Source: Smithella sp.
Lineage (GTDB): Bacteria; Desulfobacterota; Syntrophia; Syntrophales; Smithellaceae
Reading direction: 5' to 3'
Assembly (NCBI GenBank): GCA_012797505.1
Contig: JAAZOZ010000153.1
Span: 1 to 16,206, forward strand
DNA length: 16,206 bases
Positions within the stretch are counted from its first letter, which is position 1, and each line of letters begins with the position of its first letter. The notes under the pieces are model-generated. The model was not told the origin of the DNA and did no database searches. It saw only the letters and a list, made by a program, of their open reading frames with translations. The position numbers were made by a program, and so were the translations under genes. Below, in pieces: positions 1 through 7,076 of the stretch.

Positions 1-1
1 G

Positions 2-1648
2 CATTTCCGCCTGCTCAACGCCTCCAAGGGCCCGGCCGTTCAATCCACCCGCATGCAGTGCGACAAGCAGCTTTACCGTCTGACCATGAAGGCGACGGTG
101 GAAAATCAGGCCAACCTGCACATCCGCCAGGCCATGGTGGAGTCCCTGGTCGTTGAGGACGGCAAAATTCTCGGCGTATTGGACGCCAGCGGCCATTTTT
201 ACGGCGCCAAAAAAGTTGTCATCACCACGGGCACTTTTTTAAACGGCCTGGTCCACATCGGCCCGTCGCAGACGCCGTCCGGCAGAGCGGGAGAGCTGGC
301 GTCGGTGGGGCTTGCCCGTCAGCTCCAATCGCTCGGATTTGACATGGGGCGGATGAAAACCGGCACGCCGCCGCGCCTTAAAGCCTCGACCATTGATTTT
401 TCCGTTCTGGAGCGCCAGGACAGCGATCCCGATCCCGCACCTTTTTCCTTTATGACCACCGCTCTGCGGACGGAGCGCCTGCCTTCTTATTTTGCCGCAA
501 CGTGTGAGGAAACCCATCGCATCATCCGCGACAATATTCGTCAGTCCCCTCTTTACTCCGGCGCCATTCAAGGCGTCAGCGCGCGCTACTGCCCGTCGCT
601 CGAAGACAAGGTGATGCGTTTCGGCCAGCGGCAGAGCCACCCGGTTGTGCTGGAACACGAAGGACTCGACACGCAGGAGGTCTATGCCAAGGGGCTGGGC
701 AATTCCCTGCCGCTGGAATTGCAGTATGCGATTGTCCACAGCGTGCGCGGTCTGGAGCAGGCCGAAATCATGCGGCCCGCCTACGCCATCGAATACGACG
801 TTGTTCAGCCGACGCAGCTTCGGATGACGCTGGAGACCAAACGCATCTCCGGCCTGTACCTGGCGGGCCAAATCAACGGGACATCCGGCTATGAGGAGGC
901 TGCGGCGCAGGGCATCTGGGCGGGGATTAACGCAACGCTTGCACTTGCGGGGGCGCCGCCTTTCGTCCTGGACCGCTCCGAGGCTTACATGGCCGTGATG
1001 ATCGACGATCTGGTCACGCGCGGCGTGGATGAACCCTACCGCATGTTCACCTCGCGGGCTGAGTACCGGCTGATTCTGCGGGAGGACAACGCCGTCCTGC
1101 GCCTGATGGGCCGAGGCTGCGAGCTGGGACTGGTTGACCGCGCTCGTTATCTGGATCTTCAGAATCAAAAGAAACGGATTGAAGAGGGCATCCGGAAGCT
1201 CCAATCGTCGTCGGTCAAACCGACGCCCGACATCAATGAAAAGCTGGCGGCTCTGTCCTCCCCGCCGATTACACAGGCCACCAACCTTTACAGTCTTTTG
1301 AAAAGGCATGAAATTGCCTATGACAATTTAAACGGTTTCCCCGGCTGGGAGCCCCAGAATGACCGCTTTGTCAAAAAGCAGATCGAGATCGAAATCAAGT
1401 ATGAAGGCTATATCCGGCGTCAGTTCGAAGCGACAAAAAAACTGAAGGAGCAGGAAAAAATAAAAATCCCGCCGGATTTCGACTATGCGTCCGTTCCCGG
1501 TCTTTCCAACGAACTGCAGGCCAAGCTCACCCGGATCACGCCCGCGACCATCGGCCAGATGGGGCGCATTCCCGGCATGACTGAAGGCGCCGTCTCCGCC
1601 GTCCTGATCATGATCAAAAAGAAGGAATTGCTGCAATCGACTCGTTAA
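2..1648 (+). CDS. mnmG: tRNA uridine-5-carboxymethylaminomethyl modification enzyme MnmG (GidA), 5' end missing
   Basis: The frame is open from base 2 to TAA at 1646-1648, giving 548 residues of a family that is usually about 620-630 long, so roughly the first 75 residues (the dinucleotide-binding motif) lie outside the window. The visible part starts in the conserved FRLLNASKGPAV segment and continues through GTFLNGLVHIG, GRMKTGTPPRL and the FAD-contacting LAGQINGTSGYEEAAAQG stretch. It ends in the helical C-terminal domain (IPPDFDYASVPGLSNE, then RIPGMTEGAVS) that binds MnmE and tRNA. With MnmE, the enzyme uses FAD and methylene-tetrahydrofolate to modify the wobble U34 of several tRNAs in the cytoplasm. 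rsmG, often the next gene, is absent here; a separately promoted lipoprotein gene follows. The ATG at base 53 is internal and is not the start. No clear terminator is seen in the 94 bases before the next promoter. Confidence 0.96.
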   Translation, partial: HFRLLNASKGPAVQSTRMQCDKQLYRLTMKATVENQANLHIRQAMVESLVVEDGKILGVLDASGHFYGAKKVVITTGTFLNGLVHIGPSQTPSGRAGELASVGLARQLQSLGFDMGRMKTGTPPRLKASTIDFSVLERQDSDPDPAPFSFMTTALRTERLPSYFAATCEETHRIIRDNIRQSPLYSGAIQGVSARYCPSLEDKVMRFGQRQSHPVVLEHEGLDTQEVYAKGLGNSLPLELQYAIVHSVRGLEQAEIMRPAYAIEYDVVQPTQLRMTLETKRISGLYLAGQINGTSGYEEAAAQGIWAGINATLALAGAPPFVLDRSEAYMAVMIDDLVTRGVDEPYRMFTSRAEYRLILREDNAVLRLMGRGCELGLVDRARYLDLQNQKKRIEEGIRKLQSSSVKPTPDINEKLAALSSPPITQATNLYSLLKRHEIAYDNLNGFPGWEPQNDRFVKKQIEIEIKYEGYIRRQFEATKKLKEQEKIKIPPDFDYASVPGLSNELQAKLTRITPATIGQMGRIPGMTEGAVSAVLIMIKKKELLQSTR

Positions 1649-1742
1649 CCGGTTTGAAAATGAGTTGAAGCGAAAACGGCCCGGTGATGCCTCGCAAAAC
1701 ATGATGGCGCCATCTGACGGCTGAAGCAGGCGGGAAATGTTC

Positions 1743-1771
1743 TTGACAGGAAAAAACACGGTTTCTATAAT
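1743..1771 (+). promoter_or_regulatory. Exact-consensus sigma70 promoter for the lipoprotein gene
   Basis: TTGACA (1743-1748) and TATAAT (1766-1771) are separated by exactly 17 bp, a full match to the housekeeping promoter consensus. The start of the lipoprotein gene lies 66 bp downstream of the -10 box, preceded by a very strong ribosome-binding site (AGGAGGAGGGG, 1825-1835). A 12-bp perfect palindrome, GATGGCGCCATC (1703-1714), lies 28 bp upstream of the -35 box and could be an operator, though nothing else supports that. Confidence 0.85.
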
Positions 1772-1837
1772 CCGCGTAATAGCGTTGGAACGAATCATTG
1801 ATCATCAGCAAACAACCAACATTCAGGAGGAGGGGAT

Positions 1838-2434
1838 ATGAAAAAAATCGCTGCAAGTATTTTAGCAACATTGTTCATTGTGGTCATGGTGACGGGCTGC
1901 GCCGATGAAAAGGGACCGGCCCAGCTGGCCATGAAAGCGGCGGAGCAGGCGGTTACCGCCACAAAGGCCGAGGCGGCAAAACTTGTTCCGGAACAGATGG
2001 CCGCGCTGGAAGCCGCTCTGGCATCCGCGAAGGACAAACTCGCCAAGGGTGAGTACAAAGCCGCCCTGACCGAAGCGCAGGGTCTTGTCGGCAAGGCCAA
2101 GGATGTCCTGGCGGCGGCAAAAGCCAAAAAAGACGAGCTGTCCAAGCAATGGACGGAGCTGACGGAGGGAATGCCTCAGATGGTTGAAGCCATCCAGGGC
2201 AAGGTGGACTCCCTGTCCAAACTCAAAAAGCTTCCGAAAAACATCACCACCGAAAAGCTGGCGGAAGCAAAGTCCGGACTGGAGGCTGTCAAAGCAGATC
2301 TGGCAAAGGCGCAGGAAAGTTTTAAATCCGGAAACATCGCGGAAGCCGTTGCCGCGGCTGCCGCTGTGAAAGAGAAAGCTGTAAAGGCCATGGAAAGCCT
2401 GGGCATTTCCGCTCCGGAACCGGCAAAGTCATAA
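1838..2434 (+). CDS. Ala/Lys-rich helical lipoprotein of unknown function
   Basis: This 198-residue protein starts with a lysine-led hydrophobic signal and a lipobox ending VTGC, so Cys21 should be lipidated. The residue after Cys is Ala, not the Asp that favours inner-membrane retention, so outer-membrane sorting is likely. The mature part is almost entirely amphipathic helix rich in Ala, Lys and Glu (for example AMKAAEQAVTATKAEAAKLV and KGEYKAALTEAQGLVGKAKD), with no cysteines after the lipobox and no enzymatic motif. The heptad-like spacing suggests a coiled-coil or helical bundle. The ATG was chosen because of the strong Shine-Dalgarno just upstream. The exact-consensus promoter and strong ribosome site predict an abundant envelope protein, and the gene has its own terminator. 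A structural or periplasmic spacer role is a guess; I do not recognise a named family. Confidence 0.88.
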   Translation: MKKIAASILATLFIVVMVTGCADEKGPAQLAMKAAEQAVTATKAEAAKLVPEQMAALEAALASAKDKLAKGEYKAALTEAQGLVGKAKDVLAAAKAKKDELSKQWTELTEGMPQMVEAIQGKVDSLSKLKKLPKNITTEKLAEAKSGLEAVKADLAKAQESFKSGNIAEAVAAAAAVKEKAVKAMESLGISAPEPAKS

Positions 2435-2441
2435 AAAAATC

Positions 2442-2494
2442 AAAAGGGGCACATTCCCAACTGGTGTGAAACGGGGAGTGTGCCTCTTTTTTTT
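2442..2494. terminator. Rho-independent terminator, probably bidirectional
   Basis: A 17-bp stem (2442-2458 with 2474-2490, two G-T pairs, 15-nt loop) is followed by a T run through 2494 on the plus strand. On the minus strand the same stem is followed by a T-rich run (complement of 2432-2440). It lies 7 bp after the lipoprotein stop and 26 bp before the stop of the convergent minus-strand operon, so it can serve both. Confidence 0.85.
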
Positions 2495-2519
2495 CAAGAA
2501 TGATGGATTTGAGGCGCGG

Positions 2520-3182
2520 TCACTTTTTTAAAAGCTTCAGCCTTTCGGAAACACGGTTTGCTTTTGCCGAATCTCCATTTTCCAGATAATAGCTCTGAAG
2601 CCTTTCCAGATAAGCCCAGAGCGGCCTTCGCCAGCCGTTGGCCGACGCGGTGTCGATGCCGATTTTCAAGATGGCTTCATCGGCGGGCAGGTATTTTGTC
2701 CAGACGCCGCTGGCAATCAACCGGGACAAGGGATCGTCAATGGCTGCAATCTCACGGCCGGCTGTGGCGGCATCCCTGCCGGAAGCGGCTTTCAGAACAC
2801 CGGCATATCTCGCCGGAAGCTCTTTCGTGTCCACGGCGTTGAAGTTGCCTTTTAAAAAATGGCAGTAGGCCATATCGGCGGGATGCGGTTCGAGCCGGTA
2901 GAGCTTTGCAAACTCGCTCGCGTCAAAGGGTTCCAGCGATGCCGTATGGAGCGCGTATTTCGTCAGATAGGCGACCGTTAAAAGGCCCAGATCGTTGCCG
3001 GCGGCGATTTCTTTTCTGGCTTTTTCAAAATGAGGTTCGGTGGACGCCTCCCGGCCGGTCAGGAAGCTGGTCTTGTACTCATCCAACTGGCTGTATGCTT
3101 TTTCCTTCCAGGCAGGAATATGCCCGGCGCCCCCGCAGGCGCAAATCAATAACACGACGATTAAAAACGGAAGCTTTTTCAT
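2520..3182 (-). CDS. Helical, TPR-like lipoprotein, last gene of the Mla-like operon
   Basis: The 220-residue product begins with MKKLPFLIVVLLICAC, a lipoprotein signal with Cys16 as the likely lipid attachment site (a Cys at the -2 position is unusual). The remainder is predicted all-helical, with repeating helix-turn-helix segments such as YLERLQSYYLENGDSAKANR near the C-terminus, which resemble TPR units. Its ATG overlaps the mlaD-like stop by 4 nt (ATGA), so the two should be translationally coupled. In many MCE/Mla operons the last gene is a lipoprotein that works with the permease complex, and a similar auxiliary role is inferred from position. The sequence does not look like the PqiC/ABC_trans_aux family, and I do not recognise a named family. 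Confidence 0.85.
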   Translation of the reverse strand: MKKLPFLIVVLLICACGGAGHIPAWKEKAYSQLDEYKTSFLTGREASTEPHFEKARKEIAAGNDLGLLTVAYLTKYALHTASLEPFDASEFAKLYRLEPHPADMAYCHFLKGNFNAVDTKELPARYAGVLKAASGRDAATAGREIAAIDDPLSRLIASGVWTKYLPADEAILKIGIDTASANGWRRPLWAYLERLQSYYLENGDSAKANRVSERLKLLKK

Positions 3183-4132
3183 GGAACCTTAAACTCCGGA
3201 TTTTTCTTTGACCCTACAATAGCGTCCAATTTTTTTACAACACTGTCCAGCGAGGTCACTACATCATCGATGTCCGAGCGAAGCAGGTGAAAATCTTTCA
3301 TGCCTTCAGATGCATCCATGCTTATTTTATTAATATTATCAATAGTTTTATCCAGCTTTTGCAGTTTTCCGATGACGTCTTTGAGAATGACATTGACCTG
3401 GGGAAGCGCGCCATCCTTTCCATAGATTTCATGATCGGTCTTGTCCGCCATCTTATCCACTTTGGCGAGGATGCGGTTGACATTGATTGTAATTTCCTTC
3501 AGTTGTTTGAGGGAATCATTCAGCGCTCTGACGCTTTCCTCATCGGAAACGGCCATTTCCACAAGGGATTTTTTCGAGGCCAGGTTCGCGGTTATTTTTT
3601 CCGCATTGCCCAGCAGCTGATTTAAGTTCCCGCGGGGATCGGAAAGCGTGCGCGTTAATTGCTCAACATGATCGGCAATCTTTGTCACTTGGTCCAGAAC
3701 AGGTTCTATTCTCGCTATGGCGTCATTGATGTCGTTGACGATGGCCACTTCCGGAACCTGGTTTGGATCCAGCGGCGGACTGCTCAGATCGGAAGTGGTC
3801 ACGACAATCCGCGCCACGCCGATCAGCGGCCGGTACAAAATAAAGGTGCTGTCCGACCGGACCCATTTCACATGGCGATCGGGGATTTTGATTTTAATTA
3901 AAACGATGCCTTTGTCGTTGAGCTCCAGCGCCTGCACCTTGCCGATGTTGAATCCCGAAAAATCAACCGGCATGCCTTCGGTAAAGCCGTCGCCGGAGCG
4001 CGACGACAGCGTGAAGGTGTGCATGGTCTCGAAAACGCCCTTTCCCACGGCAAGGTACAAAAGCGCCGCGGCGAGCAAAACGGCCGTGCAGACGATGAAA
4101 AGTCCGACTTTCAATTCGCGGCTTACTGTCAT
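3179..4132 (-). CDS. MCE-domain (MlaD-like) lipid-transport substrate-binding protein
   Basis: The 317-residue product has a short cytoplasmic N-terminus, one membrane helix (about residues 8-29), then the MCE domain (about 36-112) with the typical segments GMPVDFSGFNIGKV and VTTSDLS. A long helical tail (about 130-317) has heptad-like repeats (TKIADHVEQLTRTLSD, LDKTIDNINKIS). MlaD-type proteins form hexameric rings on the periplasmic face of an ABC permease and carry phospholipid or other lipid. The ATG at 4132 is chosen over one 27 nt upstream: it has a GGAG ribosome site, overlaps the upstream stop by 4 nt (ATGA) and gives the usual family N-terminus TVSRELKVGLF. The downstream lipoprotein also overlaps by 4 nt. 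The class is clear; the transported lipid cannot be told from sequence. Confidence 0.92.
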   Translation of the reverse strand: MTVSRELKVGLFIVCTAVLLAAALLYLAVGKGVFETMHTFTLSSRSGDGFTEGMPVDFSGFNIGKVQALELNDKGIVLIKIKIPDRHVKWVRSDSTFILYRPLIGVARIVVTTSDLSSPPLDPNQVPEVAIVNDINDAIARIEPVLDQVTKIADHVEQLTRTLSDPRGNLNQLLGNAEKITANLASKKSLVEMAVSDEESVRALNDSLKQLKEITINVNRILAKVDKMADKTDHEIYGKDGALPQVNVILKDVIGKLQKLDKTIDNINKISMDASEGMKDFHLLRSDIDDVVTSLDSVVKKLDAIVGSKKNPEFKVP

Positions 4133-4602
4133 AGTGCTCCGTACTTTTCTTTCATCCATCGGTAGTCGTAGATTTGGCAGCTTAAATACAAATCATCAAT
4201 GATTTTCAGAGCATTCATGATAAAGCGACCATCCTTCAAGTGGGGGACAATTTGAAAAGGCTGATCGATCAGAATCATGGCGTCCTTGACCATCGCAGCC
4301 CGAAGCAGCATGACGCAAAAACGCTCTTCAGTGTTCAGCGCCGGGTTGCGCCTGTCGGCAATCGGCCCGAGACCAAAGCGCTCCAGGCACGAGAGCGCAA
4401 GCTGCCGGGCCTGCCGCCTGGGCATATTTTCGTGATACTGCTTGATCAGGGCGATGTTCATGTACACATCCTGATTGGAAATCAGCGGCACATTCTCGGA
4501 AACAGGCGCAGCCTGCAGGGGAAAAGCCCGCAGAAACTTCTCCTGCGACTGCCGGAGCGTCTGTTCGTTGTCAAAATAATTTACAGTAATTTTGTGATTA
4601 AT
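4129..4602 (-). CDS. Degenerate MlaF-like ABC ATPase (probable pseudo-ATPase subunit)
   Basis: The region 4129-4491 (120 residues from a GTG) is clearly open. The frame runs further upstream to a stop at 4681, with no ATG, GTG or TTG before that stop. The segment PLISNQDVYMNIAL matches the region just after the Q-loop of MlaF-type ATPases (compare GALFSNLTVYDNVAL), so the protein probably starts earlier. An ATT codon at 4600-4602, preceded at good spacing by GAGGTG, would give 157 residues; this start is inferred. Walker A is absent, the LSGG signature reads LNTEE, the Walker B Glu is Gln (MILIDQP), and the H-loop His position reads Tyr (QIYDYRW). Even so, the frame is intact and sits in the operon: it overlaps the permease gene upstream and shares ATGA with mlaD downstream. 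A catalytically dead scaffold for the permease is the simplest reading; a decaying gene is the alternative. The start is uncertain. Confidence 0.7.
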   Translation of the reverse strand: MNHKITVNYFDNEQTLRQSQEKFLRAFPLQAAPVSENVPLISNQDVYMNIALIKQYHENMPRRQARQLALSCLERFGLGPIADRRNPALNTEERFCVMLLRAAMVKDAMILIDQPFQIVPHLKDGRFIMNALKIIDDLYLSCQIYDYRWMKEKYGAL

Positions 4603-5363
4603 GACAGCACCTCGATCATCAGGATAGCCGCAAAAACATTTACCATGCCCTGGGATACCACCACGGGAATGCTGGTCAGTTCACGTGACGCCCGCAGACC
4701 GAAACGGATGGGAATCAGCGTAATGAAAAATCCGTAAACGGCGCACTTGAACAGGGCAATGACTATATCAGAAAAATCCGTGGAATTTAACAGAAGATTT
4801 GAATAAACATCCGAGCTCATCCCGAACATCATCCGGGAAAACAGGTTGCCGCTGACCAGCAGGACAATGGAAAAAAGACTGCTTAGCAAAACGATGGAAA
4901 CGATGCCGTTGATGATGCGCGGCATCACCAGATAATCGATGATGTCAATGCGGAAAATTTCCAGCGTTTTGATTTCCTGGTTGACCTTCATCACCGCCAT
5001 TTCCGTATTGATCGCGGCGCTCGACCGCAGGGTGATCAGAAGCACCGTTAAAAAAGGCGATAATTCCGTAACAATCAAGCCCATTAAGATGTGTCCGATA
5101 AACTGGGTCAGCCCGAGCTCTTTGAGCAGGGTGAAGACAACGCCGATAAAAAGCGAGCCGAAGAGAATTGAAACAATAAGAAAAAGCGGCAAGATCTGCA
5201 CGGAAGTGAAGTAGAGCTGATTCAAAAGGACTTCCCGCATGGCGCTTGAATAGGTTTTTTGTTGAAAAATCCGCAGAAAAACTTTCCCGGAAAACGCGAT
5301 CGTCCCGGCAAAGCCGCTGATCATCCGGACGACCTGATTCCCTAATTTTTCTAACAAGGACAT
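4581..5363 (-). CDS. MlaE-like permease of an MCE lipid-transport system
   Basis: The 260-residue product has an amphipathic N-terminal helix (SLLEKLGNQVVRMISGFAG) followed by about five membrane segments (near 55-80, 95-115, 150-180, 200-220 and 235-258). This is the MlaE/YrbE permease layout, and the family is usually about 250-260 long. The central segment LRSSAAINTEMAVMKVNQEI aligns with the conserved family motif (GRSGSAIAAELGTMKVTEQI), but several signature residues are changed. This loop contacts the ATPase, so its divergence fits the degenerate ATPase encoded next. The ATG at 5363 has GGAG 9 nt upstream; the GTG 33 nt further up has no ribosome site. It is the first gene of a four-gene minus-strand operon that diverges from the degP-like gene. 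Confidence 0.88.
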   Translation of the reverse strand: MSLLEKLGNQVVRMISGFAGTIAFSGKVFLRIFQQKTYSSAMREVLLNQLYFTSVQILPLFLIVSILFGSLFIGVVFTLLKELGLTQFIGHILMGLIVTELSPFLTVLLITLRSSAAINTEMAVMKVNQEIKTLEIFRIDIIDYLVMPRIINGIVSIVLLSSLFSIVLLVSGNLFSRMMFGMSSDVYSNLLLNSTDFSDIVIALFKCAVYGFFITLIPIRFGLRASRELTSIPVVVSQGMVNVFAAILMIEVLSLITKLL

Positions 5364-5421
5364 ATATGTTCGCTCCGTGATGCGGCATCCTAACACAGGA
5401 CAAAAAATACTTCAAACCATC

Positions 5422-5427
5422 ATTATA
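5422..5427 (-). promoter_or_regulatory. Possible -10 box for the Mla-like operon
   Basis: Read on the minus strand, 5427-5422 is TATAAT, about 58 bp upstream of the mlaE-like ATG. No good -35 hexamer lies at 16-18 bp. The site sits just outside the plus-strand promoter of the protease gene, so the two divergent promoters would compete for space. Confidence 0.35.
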
Positions 5428-5440
5428 AATGCGTTTTACG

Positions 5441-5468
5441 TTGACAAACGGAGGCGTGTCGTTATATT
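5441..5468 (+). promoter_or_regulatory. Sigma70-type promoter for the DegP-like protease
   Basis: TTGACA (5441-5446) and TATATT (5463-5468) are separated by 16 bp, 11 of 12 consensus bases. The protease ATG is 65 bp downstream of the -10 box, with GGAGG at 5524-5528 as its ribosome site. No sigmaE-type (GAACTT/TCTGA) elements are apparent. Confidence 0.75.
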
Positions 5469-5533
5469 TGAAATAATTATGCGTTCAAAAACATCCGAAA
5501 AGCAGTACAGGACGCATTCTTTTGGAGGAAAAG

Positions 5534-7000
5534 ATGAAAAATTCAAACCGAAAAACGTTTTTTATGTTCCTGATGGCCTTTCTGGTGGCCTTTTTTATTG
5601 TTTCACTGGTGGGCGTTTTGAGATCATCCTTTACCAGCTCCGGGGCTCCTGAAATTCCCACCGCCCAGGCTGTCCCCAGCCTTTCCAACACCCCCGGCAC
5701 GGCTCCGAATTCTTTTTCCGATCTGGTGGACCGTGTTAAGCCGGCAGTTGTCAATATAAGCACTTCCAAAACCTATAAAGGAAGAGGCGGTTTTGGAACA
5801 CCTTTCGGAGAATCGCCTTTCGGGGATGATTTCTTTGACCGCTTTTTCGGCGACATGCCCCGCAGAGAATTTAAACAGCGCAGCCTGGGATCAGGATTTA
5901 TCATCAGCAATGACGGTTATATCTTCACCAATAATCACGTGGTGGAACAGGCGGATAAAATCCGCGTCAAAATATCCGACGGCAAGGAATACGATGCCAA
6001 AGTCATCGGAACGGACGTCAACACAGACATAGCCTTGATTAAAATCAAACCGACCAACAGCCTGCCGGTTGCGGATATCGGAGATTCTGAAAAAGTTCGA
6101 GTCGGGGAATGGGTCGTTGCGATCGGCAATCCTTTCGGTTTGGATGCGACGGTAACCGCAGGAATTGTCAGCGCCAAGGGACGGGTCATCGGCGCCGGAC
6201 CTTACGATAACTTTATTCAAACAGACGCCTCGATCAATCCCGGCAACAGCGGCGGCCCGCTCTTTAATATGGAGGGGAAAGTCATCGGTATTAATACGGC
6301 CATCGTGGCGCACGGCCAGGGAATCGGCTTTGCCATTCCCATCAATATGGCCAAAAACATTCTCGCGGATCTGAAAACAAAAGGAAAAGTTACGCGCGGC
6401 TGGCTGGGAATATCCGTGCAGGATATTACCGACGATGTCGCCCAAAATTTAAACCATAAAAACAAAAACGGCGCATTGGTATCGGATGTTTTCAAAGGCG
6501 ATCCGGCAGATGCAGCAGGAATTAAAATTGGTGATATCATTATAGAAATCAATGGGAAACCCGTCAAGGATACGCACGAGCTGCTGCTGATGATCGCTGC
6601 CATGAAAGTCGGTCAGAAGATGAGCGTCAAAGCCATTCGCGACGGAAAGGAAATGATGTTCCAAGTGGTAGTGGCGGAGCGTAAAGACAATGTAACAATG
6701 GCCATGGAAAGGTCCGGGCTTGGACATTTTGGCATTGCCGCGCAGGACATCACTCCGGAGATGGCAAAGCAGCTCGGAATCGCGCGCGATGGCGTTATGG
6801 TCACTGACGTTCAGGCGGGAAGTCCGGCCGACGAAGTCGGCATTCAACCCCGGGACATCATCGTTCAGGTAAACCGGGTTAAAATATCATCCATGAAAGA
6901 TTATACCCGTGAAATCACCAAAGCCGCGCAAAAGAAAAGTGTCACACTGTTCATCAAGAGGGGTCGATCCGGTTATTCCGTAACGATCCGCATCGATTAA
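5534..7000 (+). CDS. Do-family periplasmic serine endoprotease (HtrA/DegP/DegQ-like)
   Basis: The 488-residue product has a basic N-terminus and a hydrophobic segment (about 9-30) that serves as signal peptide or membrane anchor. A trypsin-like domain follows with the catalytic triad His135 (TNNHVVE), Asp165 (NTDIALI) and Ser239 (NPGNSGGPLFN); the 30- and 74-residue spacings are close to those of E. coli DegP. Two PDZ domains follow (about 275-370, starting GWLGISVQDIT, and about 395-488, starting HFGIAAQDITPEMA). This is the Do-family layout for chaperone/protease quality control of misfolded periplasmic proteins. The glycine/phenylalanine-rich LA-loop (GRGGFGTPFGESPFGDDFF) precedes the first beta-barrel. 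The ATG at 5534 has GGAGG 5 nt upstream; a TTG 12 nt earlier overlaps that ribosome site and is rejected. The gene has its own promoter and terminator. Confidence 0.96.
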   Translation: MKNSNRKTFFMFLMAFLVAFFIVSLVGVLRSSFTSSGAPEIPTAQAVPSLSNTPGTAPNSFSDLVDRVKPAVVNISTSKTYKGRGGFGTPFGESPFGDDFFDRFFGDMPRREFKQRSLGSGFIISNDGYIFTNNHVVEQADKIRVKISDGKEYDAKVIGTDVNTDIALIKIKPTNSLPVADIGDSEKVRVGEWVVAIGNPFGLDATVTAGIVSAKGRVIGAGPYDNFIQTDASINPGNSGGPLFNMEGKVIGINTAIVAHGQGIGFAIPINMAKNILADLKTKGKVTRGWLGISVQDITDDVAQNLNHKNKNGALVSDVFKGDPADAAGIKIGDIIIEINGKPVKDTHELLLMIAAMKVGQKMSVKAIRDGKEMMFQVVVAERKDNVTMAMERSGLGHFGIAAQDITPEMAKQLGIARDGVMVTDVQAGSPADEVGIQPRDIIVQVNRVKISSMKDYTREITKAAQKKSVTLFIKRGRSGYSVTIRID

Positions 7001-7015
7001 AGATCCGTCCTTCGG

Positions 7016-7046
7016 AAAAAGGCAGGCCTTCGGGCCTGCCTTTTTT
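7016..7046 (+). terminator. Strong Rho-independent terminator after the protease gene
   Basis: A perfect 8-bp GC stem (7021-7028 with 7033-7040) closes a TTCG tetraloop and is followed by six T. Five A (7016-7020) pair with the T run and lengthen the stem. It lies 15 bp after the protease stop. Confidence 0.95.
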
Positions 7047-7076
7047 ATAGAAATCAAACCCTGAAAAGAGAAGGCC

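Noticed and set aside
239..1309. Long minus-strand open frame (356 codons) opposite mnmG
   Set aside because: It is the antisense of a clearly conserved gene and its translation is Arg/Gln/His-rich with no family resemblance.
3453..3461. TTATCCACT as a DnaA box and hint of oriC
   Set aside because: One mismatch, isolated, and inside the mlaD-like coding sequence; no cluster of boxes or AT-rich unwinding region nearby.
4677..4692. CACGTG core at 4682-4687 as a second parS
   Set aside because: Flanking bases differ from the parS consensus at most positions, unlike the exact site at 7447-7462. The CACGTG at 5936-5941 was rejected for the same reason.
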